NCBI GenBank assembly: GCA_016719885.1
Contig: JADJYF010000005.1
Span: 124,001-188,000 of the forward strand
Length of the DNA: 64,000 nt
Reading direction: 5' to 3'
Source: Pseudomonadota bacterium
Lineage (GTDB): Bacteria; Pseudomonadota; Gammaproteobacteria; Ga0077536
The position numbers and the translations under genes are program-made. The notes beneath the pieces are model-generated. The model was not told the DNA's origin and did no database searches. It worked only from the letters and a program-made list of their open reading frames with translations. Shown here piece by piece: positions 23,716 to 32,483 of this stretch (position 1 is the first letter of the stretch; each line of letters starts with the position of its first letter).

Positions 23716-24774
23716 ATGACAAAACCACCCCAGCCCATCCCTGCCGACCGCCTCGCGACCACCCTCATCGCCAATACCTATGTGCGCCTGCTGGCCCAGG
23801 AGTTCGATGACCATGCGACGTTGGCGGCCGGCACCGGCATTGCACCTGACGAACTCGCCCACTACCCCCACCCGGTGACGGTGCGCCAGCACCTGCGCTG
23901 CATCAGCAACGCCCTGCCGCTGCGCGAGACGCCCGACTGGCATCTGAAATGGGGCAAGCGCATGGCCGAGAACTTCCACGGCGCCGTGACGCTGGCGTGG
24001 CTGACGGCGCCGACCTTGGGCCATGGCCTCGACGCCTTCATCAAGTACATGCCGAGCCGCATTCCCTATCTCGAATGGCGCAGTCGCCGCGCGGGCGGCG
24101 AGTTCCGCTGCGAGGTGACGCCGCTGATGGATCTCGGCGCGGTGCTGCAGCCCGCCATCGAGATCCCGATCATGGTCATGCATGAATACGTGCGGGTGGT
24201 GCGCCACGGCCCGGCCACCGCCGCGCGCATCGAGTTCGCCCACGCCGCGCCCGCCTACCGTGAACGTTACGCGGCGTGGTTCGACTGCCCGGTGCGCTTC
24301 GAGCGTGACCGCAATGCCCTGATCATGCCGGCCGAGTGGCGTGAAGAAATCAACGTGGATTTCGATGAAGGCGCGTGGCGCACCGCGCTCGCGCGTTGCG
24401 AATCAGCGCTGCGCACCACCGACACCGCCGACGTCGCGACCCGCGTGTCGCGCCTGCTCGAAGACCTGCTCGCGCAAGCGCTGCCGCCGGCACTGCCTTC
24501 ACTCGAGACCGTCGCGCAGCGCCTGCATCTCTCGTCCCGCACCGTCATCCGCCACCTGCGTGTGCAGGGCACCACCTACCAGGCGCTGCTGGACGCGGCG
24601 CTGAAAACGCGCGCGCAAAGCCTGCTCGGCGAGCCCGGCATGCGCGTGCAGGATGTCGCGGCGCGGCTCGGTTACGCCGATTCGGCGAGTTTTCGCAAAG
24701 CCTTCCGGCGCTGGTTCGGGGTGACGCCGGCGGCGTGGCGCAGGACTGCCGGCCAGGCGCGCCCGGGGCGCTCA
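23716..24774 (+). CDS. AraC-family transcriptional regulator (arabinose-binding-like N-domain), 3' end uncertain
   Basis: About 345-353 readable residues. The N-terminal ligand domain is of the Arabinose_bd type (about 15-210). The C-terminal AraC double helix-turn-helix is complete: LETVAQRLHLSSRTVIRHL near 265 and VQDVAARLGYADSASFRKAFRRWFGVTPAAWRR ending near 340, which is where the family normally ends. The stop codon is not seen because the sequence passes into the G/C-only tract at 24775. GGGGG lies 7 bases before the ATG. Its divergent position suggests control of the Baeyer-Villiger monooxygenase gene. Confidence 0.87.
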
Positions 24775-25892
24775 CGGGGGGGGGCCGGGGGGCCGCGCGC
24801 CCGCCGCGGCGGCCGCGCGCGGCCCCCCGCCCGGCGGCGGCGGCGGCAGCGCGGCGGGGGGCGGGGCGGCAGCCGGGGGGCCGCCGGGGGGGGGGGCCGG
24901 CGGCGGGGCGGCGGCGCCGCGCGGGGGCCCGCGCCGGGCGCCGGGGCGGGGGGCGCGGGGGGGGGGCCGGGCGCGGGGGGGCGCGGCGCGCGGCGCGGGG
25001 CCGGGCGGCGCCGGGGGGGGCGGGGGCCGCCGTGGGCTCGGGGGGGGCGGCGCAGGGCGGCCCCCGCCGCGGCGGGCCGGGCCCGGGCCGGGCGCGGGGG
25101 CGGCCCGCGCGCCCGGCGGCCCCCGGGCGCGGGGCCGCCCCCGGCGCCGGGCGGCCGCGGGGGCGGGCCCGGCCCCCGCCGGCCCGGGCCCCCGCCCGGG
25201 CGGCGGGGGCCCCCCGCCCCCGCGCCCGCGGGCCCGGCGGGGCGGGGGCCGCGCCGGCGCCCCCCCCGGGCGGCCGCCCGGGGCGCGCGCCGCCCCCCCC
25301 CCCCCCCCCCCCGCCCCCGCCCCCCCCCGCCCCCCGGGGCGGGGCCCCCGCGGGGCCCCCCCCCCCCGCCCCCCCCCCGGGGGGGGCCGGCGGGGCCCCC
25401 CCCCGCCCCGCCCCCCCCCGGGGGGGGGGCCCCCCGCCGCCGCGGGGGCGCCCGCCGGGCGGGGGCGGGGGCCCCGGCCGGGGGGGGCGCGGCCCCGGGC
25501 CGCGGCCGGCCCCCCCCGCCCGGGCCCGGCCCGCGGGCGGGCCGGGGGGGCCGGCGGCCGGGCCCCCGCGCGCCCCCCCCCCCCGCCCCGGCCCCGCCCC
25601 CGCCCGGGCGGCCCCCCCCGGCGGGCGCCCCCCCCGCCGCCGGCCCGGGGCGGGGGCGGGCCCCGGCGGCCCCCGCCCCCGCGGGCGGCGGCGGGGCCCC
25701 CCCGGCGCCCCCCCCCCGGCGGGCCGGGGGGCGCGGCGCCCCGCCCCCCGGCCCGCCGGCGCCGCCCCCCCCCCCCGCCGCGCCCCCCCCCCCCCCCGGG
25801 GGGGCCCCCGGGGGCCGCGGGCGGCGGCCGGCCCGGGGGGCGGCGGCCCCCCCCCCGCCCCCGGCGGGGGGGCCGCGGGGGCGGCGCCGCCG
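24775..25892. other. 1.1-kb tract of almost pure G and C, probable sequence artefact
   Basis: Of 1118 bases only four are A or T (24848, 25033, 25038, 25054). It is rich in homopolymers, including a run of 20 C at 25293-25312. The left part is G-rich and the right part C-rich on the plus strand. It has no codon structure or complex sequence and lies exactly where the two convergent genes should end. The pattern resembles base calling with lost signal (reported as G) from both sides. Open frames across it have no meaning. No gene is called here. Confidence 0.85.
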
Positions 25893-26854
25893 AGATTGCG
25901 CATGGCATCGCGATGGCGGGTGAGGTAGGCGCGGCTCATGACATCCTGCTGCACGCCGTAACCGATGCGGCCGTCGAGGTTCCAGCGCATCAGGCACTGC
26001 GTATAGACCAGCGACGGGTAGGGCGCCCACGGCGCGCCGTTCATGGCGGCGCCGGTCATGGTGTAGCGCTTGCCACGCACGTCGGTGACCGACACCACCG
26101 TACTCAAGGGCAATTGGCCGGTGCGCTCGCTGCGCCCTTCCATCGACACCAGCCCGTGCACCGCGCCGTCGTCCAGCACGTAGCCTGAAATCAGCGTGCC
26201 GAAGGCCAGCGTGCGGGCCGGGTCGAAGGTGCACAGGAGGTGAATGGTGAGGCCTTCGCCGAAGCTGCCATGCAGCCACACCACGCAGGCGTTGTCGCGT
26301 TCGGCGCGCGGCCCCCAGCTGCGATCGAGCGTGTCGATGCAGTCGATGACATGGCGCTGGCCGCGCACTACCAGCTCGCCCGTGACGCGTCCGGTCTGCT
26401 CGAAGTGACCGCCGAAGGCCTTCGACCAGCCGGCGTCGATGCGCTTGGCGGCGAGCGGATCCATGGCCGGGTCGTTCATGTCGTAAGGCGGCATGAGGGC
26501 GCGGAATTCGAGCGTGATGTGCGTGTCGTCGATGCCCTCGTAATGCACCTCGTAGTGCTCCAGCGGTTTGACCGCGCGCACCGAGAGGCCATTCGGCAAC
26601 CGGTAGTCCAGCAACGACGCCGGACACGGCAGGTGTTGCTGGTTGTCGATGTAGAGCTGTTCGTCCCACAGGCGCGTGAAGCGATCCTGCAGCGTGATGT
26701 CGCTCATGCACACCCCGAGCTTGGGCCGCGTGACGAGATAGATCACGCCCGACAGGCGCGCCTCGGGAATGTTGAACAGGAAGGGATTGGTTTCGCACCA
26801 GCGGAAGTCGTCGCTGGGCGGGGTGTGAAATTCAGCATCGCTGGTCAGGATCAT
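25893..26854 (-). CDS. AttH/DUF7064-like protein, 3' end lost in the G/C tract
   Basis: 320 residues are readable. It resembles, from memory, the AttH-like (DUF7064/7065) proteins found with lipid or steroid catabolism genes. Visible features: a beta-rich fold, DTLDRSWGPRAERD near residue 185, LHGSFGEGLTIHLL, and a late GYGVQQDVMSRAY. The true end is probably only a few codons beyond 25893. The ATG overlaps the stop of the upstream gene (ATGA). Function is unknown. It is the last gene of a minus-strand cassette with a kinase-like and a dehydrogenase gene. Confidence 0.65.
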
Positions 26855-27351
26855 GGCGTGTCGTTTCCGCGCAGCAGTTGTTCGATGGAGGGCAGTTGTT
26901 CGGGCGCGGCGTCGAAGTTCATGACCTTGAACCAGGCCCGCCCACGCAAGGTGTCGGTGCGCGCGTGGGCCAGCACCAGCGCCGCGCTGCGTGCCTGGAA
27001 GTCGGCGTCACCATCGATACCGGAGGCCACCATGAGCGCTTCGACCGCGTGTGACAGTGCGCGCGGGTCGGCCGCCGGCAAGGCTTGGCGCAGGCGCTCG
27101 GTGGCGTCGCCGGTGTGCGCGCCGCCCGCGCTGCAGGCGATGAGCTCGCGCGCCAGCGTTGCCATGGCGGCAGCGCTGATCTCGTCGAGCCGTGCTTCGT
27201 CACGATGATGCAGGGCCAGCGCATGGAGGTGGCCGAGCAGCAGGCGCGCCTGTTCCTGGGCCAGCGAATTGTGCGGATCGACCGCCGGCAGCACGACCTC
27301 GGTCAACGCCCGCATCATGCTGCGTATGCGCAGTTCGACGCTCGGGTTCAT
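26851..27351 (-). CDS. Hypothetical protein of the kinase/AttH cassette, 166 aa
   Basis: Not recognised. It looks all-helical: IRSMMRALTEVVLPAV at the start, a middle rich in alanine and leucine with HHRDEARLDEI, and a final segment with WFKVMNFDAAPEQLP. No membrane helix or signal is seen. Both ends overlap neighbours by ATGA, so it is made together with the APH-like kinase and the AttH-like protein. It is probably a soluble partner of one of them. Confidence 0.72.
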   Translation of the reverse strand: MNPSVELRIRSMMRALTEVVLPAVDPHNSLAQEQARLLLGHLHALALHHRDEARLDEISAAAMATLARELIACSAGGAHTGDATERLRQALPAADPRALSHAVEALMVASGIDGDADFQARSAALVLAHARTDTLRGRAWFKVMNFDAAPEQLPSIEQLLRGNDTP

Positions 27352-28520
27352 GTCGGCGCGCCCTGTTCCAGTAGTGCCATGAGATCGGCAAGGAAAGCGT
27401 GACCGGCGGCGGCCAGCCAGGCGAGCAGCGCATCCTGGTGATTGTGCGCTTCATGCGCGGCGCGCATCGACGTGCCGAGGCAGATCACCACGCATTGGTA
27501 GAGGCCCAGCACCTGGTAGAAGTACAGCGTGTCTGCGTCCACCGTGCGACCGGTCAGCGCGGTGTAGCGCGCGCATAGTTCGTTCATGGGCATGAGGCCC
27601 GAGGCCAGCAAGGTGCCGTTTTCCGCGTGACTCCAGCTCTTGATGCCGATCCAGGCGAGGTCCTGGTGGTAGTCGCCGATGTGCACCAGCTCCCAGTCGA
27701 GGATGGCGGTGATGTCGCCGCGCGTTTCGTCGAACAGGTAGTTGCCGGTGCGGTAGTCGGAATGTACCAGCACCAGTTCGCGCGCGGCCGGCAGGTGCGC
27801 GCGCATCCAGCGCTCGGCGAGGCCCATCAAGGGAATGCCGGCGAGGGCGTCGTTGCGCCACACGCGCGTCCACCAGTTGAGCGCCCAGCGCGCGGCCTGC
27901 TGTGCATCGGCGTCCGGCGCCTGGAACGACGGCAGTGCGCCTGCGCGAAAGTCCAGCCCATGAATGGCGACGAGGTGCGCCAGGAACGGCGCCGCCAGGC
28001 GTTGGCGCAGCTCCGCGCCCAGCACCGTGCCGAAGCCCGATACGTTGGATTGGATATTGGACGGTTTGGCGACGCCGCCGACGAAGCCGGTGATGAGGGC
28101 CGGGCGCCCGAGTTGGCTGCCATCGGCATCGACCCACAGCGCTTCCGGCACCGGCACGCGGCCGGCCAGCGCGCGCAAGGCTTCGAACTCGCGCGCGCGG
28201 CTGGTGATGACGGCCGCTTCCATGGGGTCCATGCGCAGCACGCAGGTGCGCGGCGCGCCGTCGTCGCGCTCCAACACGAAACTGAACTGCTCCTTCGAAG
28301 CGCCGCCGCCCATGCGCTTCAACTCGCTGATGCGCGGTGACGGCACGCCCTGCGCGGCGAGGAACGGCGCCAGCCGCGCGGCGACATCGGTCACGCCGAG
28401 CAGATGGTAAGGGCCGCTCGCGCGCGCCGCGTGGATGCCGGCAATGGTGCGCGCGATGGCGGGCTCGAGATCGTCGGGCGGCGCGGGCTCAGTGACCAGT
28501 TGTGCGGCGTTCGATGGCAT
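27348..28520 (-). CDS. Phosphotransferase of the APH/ACAD10-like family
   Basis: 390 aa, protein-kinase-like fold. N-lobe: GGGASKEQFSFVL (ATP loop) and CVLRMDP (lysine replaced by arginine in this short stretch). C-lobe: LVHSDYRTGNYLFD, the catalytic HxDxxxxN motif, and ITAILDWELVHIGD, the metal-binding DFG-equivalent. Related proteins phosphorylate small hydroxyl substrates, including hydroxyacyl-CoAs in lipid catabolism, or aminoglycosides. Here the neighbours point to catabolism, not resistance. It starts 10 bases after the end of the alcohol dehydrogenase gene and overlaps the next gene by ATGA. Confidence 0.82.
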   Translation of the reverse strand: MPSNAAQLVTEPAPPDDLEPAIARTIAGIHAARASGPYHLLGVTDVAARLAPFLAAQGVPSPRISELKRMGGGASKEQFSFVLERDDGAPRTCVLRMDPMEAAVITSRAREFEALRALAGRVPVPEALWVDADGSQLGRPALITGFVGGVAKPSNIQSNVSGFGTVLGAELRQRLAAPFLAHLVAIHGLDFRAGALPSFQAPDADAQQAARWALNWWTRVWRNDALAGIPLMGLAERWMRAHLPAARELVLVHSDYRTGNYLFDETRGDITAILDWELVHIGDYHQDLAWIGIKSWSHAENGTLLASGLMPMNELCARYTALTGRTVDADTLYFYQVLGLYQCVVICLGTSMRAAHEAHNHQDALLAWLAAAGHAFLADLMALLEQGAPT

Positions 28521-28529
28521 CGCGCGTCT

Positions 28530-29633
28530 TCAGGGAATCAATACCGGCTTGATGCAGCGACCATGATGCTGTTCGGCAATGGCGTGGTTGATGTCGCTCA
28601 AGGGATAACGTGTGACGAGCTTGTCGAAGGCAAAGCGGCCGGCCATGTGCAAATCGACCAGGCGCGGAATGAAGGTGGCCGGATCGACGTCGCCCTCGGT
28701 GATGCCCTTGATGGTGAGCCCCAGGCCCAGCAGCGCGATGACGTCGAAGTTGAGCACCGCGTCCTCGGCGCGCGCCGGCACACCGAGCACGCCGAGCGTC
28801 GCCAGCGGCGCGACCGCGCCGATTGCGGACGCAATGACATCCGCGCGACCGGTGGTATCCAGCACGTAGTCGACGCCGCGCGGCAGGATGGCGCGTACTT
28901 GTCCGGGCAACTCACCCGCCGCCGGATCGAGCGCGTGGGTCGCGCCCAGCGCCAGCGCGGTCGCGCGGCGTGCGGCATTGGGTTCCAGCACCATGATGGT
29001 GGCGCAGCCCTGCACCACCGCGCCCAGCACCGCCGACAGGCCGACCGAGCCGCCACCCAGGATCAGGACATTCGAGCCGGCGCGGCAGTTGAGCGCCTGC
29101 ATGATGCTGCCGGCGCCGGTCTGCACGCCGCAGCCCAGCGGCCCGAGCAGGTCGAGGGGCGCATCGGCGCGCACCTTGATGGCGTTGCGCGCATTCACCA
29201 GCGCGTGGCTGGCAAAGGACGATTGGCCGAAGAAATGGCTGGCGACGCGTTCGCCGTCGATGCTCAAGGCCGCCGTGCCGTCGGCGCGCACGCCGCCGAA
29301 GTTGCGTGGGAAGAACTCGGCGCAGTAGCCGGGCTCGTGGTGATCGCAGTTGTGGCAATGTCCGCAGGACGCGAACGACAGCACCACGTGGTCGCCCGGC
29401 GCGAGGCCCGTGACCTTGGTACCGACACGCTCCACCACGCCAGCGCCCTCGTGGCCGAGCACGATCGGCAAGGGCACCGGCAGGGCCTGGTCGCGGGCGA
29501 CGAGATCGGTATGACACACGCCGGCGCCGGCGATGCGCACCAGCACTTCGTCGTCACGCGGTTCTTCCAGGTCCAGCGTCTCGACGCTGAACGGTTGGCC
29601 GGCCGCACGGGCCACGGCCGCGGTGATCTTCAT
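28530..29633 (-). CDS. Zinc-dependent NAD(P) alcohol dehydrogenase (MDR family)
   Basis: 367 aa. The catalytic zinc cysteine lies in AGVCHTDL, with the GHEGAGVVERVG glutamate segment. The structural zinc cysteines lie in CGHCHNCDHHEPGYC. The nucleotide fold carries LGGGSVGLSAV, and acidic E in VLEPN suggests NAD specificity. It is close to aryl/benzyl alcohol dehydrogenases (MDR class III-like). GGGGAG lies 6 bases before the ATG. It is the first gene of the cassette with the kinase, the 166-aa protein and the AttH-like protein. Confidence 0.9.
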   Translation of the reverse strand: MKITAAVARAAGQPFSVETLDLEEPRDDEVLVRIAGAGVCHTDLVARDQALPVPLPIVLGHEGAGVVERVGTKVTGLAPGDHVVLSFASCGHCHNCDHHEPGYCAEFFPRNFGGVRADGTAALSIDGERVASHFFGQSSFASHALVNARNAIKVRADAPLDLLGPLGCGVQTGAGSIMQALNCRAGSNVLILGGGSVGLSAVLGAVVQGCATIMVLEPNAARRATALALGATHALDPAAGELPGQVRAILPRGVDYVLDTTGRADVIASAIGAVAPLATLGVLGVPARAEDAVLNFDVIALLGLGLTIKGITEGDVDPATFIPRLVDLHMAGRFAFDKLVTRYPLSDINHAIAEQHHGRCIKPVLIP

Positions 29634-29807
29634 GGTGAGTCTCCCCTGCTGAGTGCCGGCCGCGGTTGCCGGCGCCGTAGGACGCTAGCATATGGTACAC
29701 ATGATTACTATATTGCCCGCAAACAAGGACGGCGCCACCGCGCCTGGATGGTGGTGGTGGGATCGACGTCAGAAGGTGGCGAGCGGCAATGCCGCCCCGA
29801 TCACTTC

Positions 29808-29829
29808 AAAGAGGGAAAGGCGCCCTCTT
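29808..29829 (-). terminator. Possible terminator after tRNA-Lys
   Basis: On the minus strand AAGAGGG-N7-CCCTCTT is followed by a short T-run (TTTGAAG), 11 bases beyond the tRNA 3' end. The stem is short (7 bp) and the T-tract weak. Confidence 0.45.
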
Positions 29830-29839
29830 CATATCGCAG

Positions 29840-29915
29840 TGGTGGGCCGTGCAGGGATCGAACCTGCGACCCTCGGATTAAAAGTCCGGTGCTCTACCAG
29901 CTGAGCTAACGGCCC
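29840..29915 (-). tRNA. tRNA-Lys (anticodon TTT)
   Basis: 76 nt on the minus strand. The acceptor stem GGGCCGT pairs with ACGGCCC, followed by A and an encoded CCA (29840-29842). The D-arm AGCTCAGCTGGTAGAGC, the anticodon stem CCGGA/TCCGA region with loop CTTTTAA (anticodon TTT) and the T-arm with GGTTCGATCC are all present. Confidence 0.95.
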
Positions 29916-30147
29916 CAGCGAACTGGAGTGGCGGTGCGGCCTGGCGGCCGGCATCGCGCTGTCGCGACTGGATTGTCGGCGGCGACAGGGGGCGCAATCC
30001 TAACGAATCCGGCCATGGCCGTACAGGGCGGGCGGGGCCAAAAACCGGCGATTTCGGCCCGCGCGCACACGCCGGCCGCGCGTGGCGCTTGAATTTTCGG
30101 AATTCGCCGCCATGATCGCCGCTCTTTTTCACGGTACGGGGACCAGC

Positions 30148-30453
30148 ATGCCGATCTACGAATATCAGTGCCAGGATTGCCAGCACAAGCTCGAGGTCAT
30201 GCAGCGCATCAGCGACGCGCGCCTCACCACCTGCCCGAGCTGCGGCAAGGAGGCGCTCACCAAACTGGTGTCGGCGGTCGGTTTCCAGTTGAAAGGCACC
30301 GGCTGGTACGAGACCGATTTCAAGGGCAAGCCCAAGACCCCACGCGGCGGCGACGGCGAGTCGTCGTCGAGTTCGAGCAGCAGTTCGTCCAGCAGCGAGT
30401 CGACTTCGACCAAGAGCGAGACCAAGACTTCCACCGCCAGCGCCGACGACTGA
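30148..30453 (+). CDS. FmdB-family zinc ribbon protein
   Basis: 101 aa. It starts MPIYEYQCQDC and has a second pair, CPSCGK, at about residues 31-36, which gives the four-cysteine zinc ribbon of the FmdB family. The last 30 residues are a low-complexity serine/threonine/lysine tail (12 consecutive serines). The function in the cell is poorly known. The gene sits directly upstream of aspS, its usual place in gammaproteobacteria. The start is the family-standard MPIYEY; an in-frame ATG 22 codons earlier is not supported. Confidence 0.9.
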   Translation: MPIYEYQCQDCQHKLEVMQRISDARLTTCPSCGKEALTKLVSAVGFQLKGTGWYETDFKGKPKTPRGGDGESSSSSSSSSSSSESTSTKSETKTSTASADD

Positions 30454-30567
30454 GTCGGCGCCGCGGCGCCCGCGCTGTCCTCCGGCTGTCGTTGCGGCGC
30501 TCGCCCGCAATCCGTATCATGCCCGCCTCCCCGTTCTTAGCTCATTGATTGGACAGCACCTTTTCCT

Positions 30568-32340
30568 ATGCGTACCCACTACTGCGGCGAACTCGACGAA
30601 ACCCTGGTTGGCTCTGAGGTCGTCCTCTGTGGGTGGGTCCATCATCGGCGCGACCACGGCGGCGTGGTGTTCATCGATCTGCGCGACCGCGAGGGCGTGT
30701 GCCAGGTCGTGATCGACCCCGATACCCCGGCCGCCTTCGCCGCCGCCGAGCGCTCGCGCAGCGAATACGTGCTGCGCGCCACCGGCAAGGTGCGCCTGCG
30801 CCCCGAGGGCACGGTCAACGCCGAGCGCCGCACCGGCAAGATCGAAGTGCTGGTCAAGCACCTCGAGATCCTCAACGAGGCGCGCACGCCGCCTTTCCAG
30901 ATCGACGAGAAGAACGTCAGCGACGACACCCGTCTGCGCTACCGATACATTGATCTACGCACCGAGCGCATGCGCGAGAACCTGCGCCTGCGCGCGCGCC
31001 TGGCGCGCGAACTGCGCGGCTACCTGGACGGCAACGGCTTCCTCGAAATCGAGACGCCGATGCTGACCAAGGCCACGCCCGAAGGCGCGCGCGATTACCT
31101 GGTGCCGAGCCGCACCCATCCCGGCCGCTTCTTCGCGCTGCCGCAGTCGCCGCAGCTGTTCAAGCAGATCCTGATGATGTCGGGCATGGACCGCTACTTT
31201 CAGATCGTGCGCTGCTTCCGCGACGAGGACCTGCGCGCCGACCGCCAGCCGGAATTCACCCAGCTCGATATCGAGATGTCCTTCATCGACGAAGCCGACA
31301 TCACGGCCATGATGGAAGGCATGATCCGGCAGGTGTTCAAGAGTGTCCTGAACGTCGACCTGCCCAATCCTTTTCCGCGCCTGACCTACGCCGAGGCCAT
31401 GCAGCGCTACGGTTCCGACAAGCCGGACCTGCGCAATCCGCTGGAGTTGGTGGAAGTGGCGGACCTCATGCGCGAAGTCGATTTCAAGGTGTTCGCCCAG
31501 GCCGCGAGCCGCGACGACCATCGCGTCACCGCGCTGCGCGCGCCGGGTGGCGGCAAGCTGTCGCGCAAGCAGATTGACGATTACACCGCCTTCGTCGCCA
31601 TCTACGGCGCCAAGGGCCTGGCCTACATCAAGGTCAACGACCGCAAGGCCGGTATCGAGGGCCTTGCCTCGCCGATCGTCAAGTTCATGCCGCCCGCCGT
31701 GGTCGAAGCATTGCTCGATCGCGTGGGCGCGGAAGACGGCGACCTGGTGTTCTTCGGCGCCGACAAGGCGCGCATCGTCAACGACGCGCTCGGCGCGCTG
31801 CGCGACAAGCTGGCGGCCGATCTCGACCTGGTGGCCAAGACCTGGGCGCCGCTGTGGGTGGTCGATTTCCCGATGTTCGAGTGGGACGAGGACGACAAGC
31901 GCTGGGCGGCGCTGCACCATCCCTTCACCGCGCCGGCCGATGCCGAGCATGTCGCCGATGCGCCGGGTCAGGCCATTTCCCGCGCCTACGACATGGTATT
32001 GAACGGTTCGGAGATCGGCGGCGGTTCGATTCGTATCCACAACTCGCAGCTGCAGAGCAAGGTGTTCGGCCTGCTTGGCATCGGCGAAGCGGAAGCGCAG
32101 GAGAAATTCGGCTTCCTGCTCGAAGCGCTGCAATACGGTTGCCCGCCCCACGGCGGCATCGCCTTCGGTCTCGACCGGCTTGCCATGCTGATGGCGGGCG
32201 AGACGTCGATTCGCGAAGTCATTGCCTTCCCCAAGACCCAGACCGCGAGCTGCCCGCTGACCTCGGCGCCGAGCGATGTCAGCGAACGGCAGCTGCGCGA
32301 ACTGTCGATACGCCTGCGCAAAGGCGCCGACAAGGAATAG
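30568..32340 (+). CDS. aspS: Aspartyl-tRNA synthetase
   Basis: 590 aa, the same as the E. coli enzyme. N-terminal OB-fold anticodon domain (about 1-105) with VLCGWVHHRRDHGGVVFIDLRD. Class II motif 2 is FRDEDLRADRQPEFTQLD near 217. The bacterial GAD insertion domain is at about 290-410. Motif 3, GIAFGLDRLAML, lies near 530. It charges tRNA-Asp. Whether it is discriminating or also charges tRNA-Asn cannot be read here. The gene is downstream of fmdB with a 114-base gap. Confidence 0.97.
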   Translation: MRTHYCGELDETLVGSEVVLCGWVHHRRDHGGVVFIDLRDREGVCQVVIDPDTPAAFAAAERSRSEYVLRATGKVRLRPEGTVNAERRTGKIEVLVKHLEILNEARTPPFQIDEKNVSDDTRLRYRYIDLRTERMRENLRLRARLARELRGYLDGNGFLEIETPMLTKATPEGARDYLVPSRTHPGRFFALPQSPQLFKQILMMSGMDRYFQIVRCFRDEDLRADRQPEFTQLDIEMSFIDEADITAMMEGMIRQVFKSVLNVDLPNPFPRLTYAEAMQRYGSDKPDLRNPLELVEVADLMREVDFKVFAQAASRDDHRVTALRAPGGGKLSRKQIDDYTAFVAIYGAKGLAYIKVNDRKAGIEGLASPIVKFMPPAVVEALLDRVGAEDGDLVFFGADKARIVNDALGALRDKLAADLDLVAKTWAPLWVVDFPMFEWDEDDKRWAALHHPFTAPADAEHVADAPGQAISRAYDMVLNGSEIGGGSIRIHNSQLQSKVFGLLGIGEAEAQEKFGFLLEALQYGCPPHGGIAFGLDRLAMLMAGETSIREVIAFPKTQTASCPLTSAPSDVSERQLRELSIRLRKGADKE

Positions 32341-32483
32341 CGGGTTTCGTTTTTACCGAACGTTTACGCAGGCGTGCTGGCCACGCTTGTATTCGACAGG
32401 TAGGCTGACCATATTCGATTGCACGGGGCCGCGCAGCGCGGCCCCCGCTTCGCAACCAACCCGCCGCTCGCGGCCTGACACCT

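Noticed and set aside
21828..23810. Long open frame (660 codons) on the plus strand opposite the monooxygenase gene
   Set aside because: It is antisense to a gene with full FAD and NADPH motifs; its translation has no recognisable domain. Long antisense frames are common in GC-rich DNA.
24545..25892. Open frames continuing through the G/C-only tract on both strands
   Set aside because: They exist only because the tract contains almost no A or T and so no stop codons. Products would be poly-Pro/Gly/Arg/Ala.
27348..28520. Aminoglycoside resistance gene
   Set aside because: The APH fold is shared with many metabolic kinases; length and neighbours indicate the ACAD10-like catabolic group, and no mobile element is near.
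28404..29909. Plus-strand open frame of 501 codons opposite the alcohol dehydrogenase
   Set aside because: Antisense shadow that also runs through the tRNA-Lys gene; no domain similarity.
30361..30400. Serine repeat at the FmdB C-terminus as a frameshift artefact
   Set aside because: The frame is continuous with the zinc ribbon and polar low-complexity tails are usual in this family.
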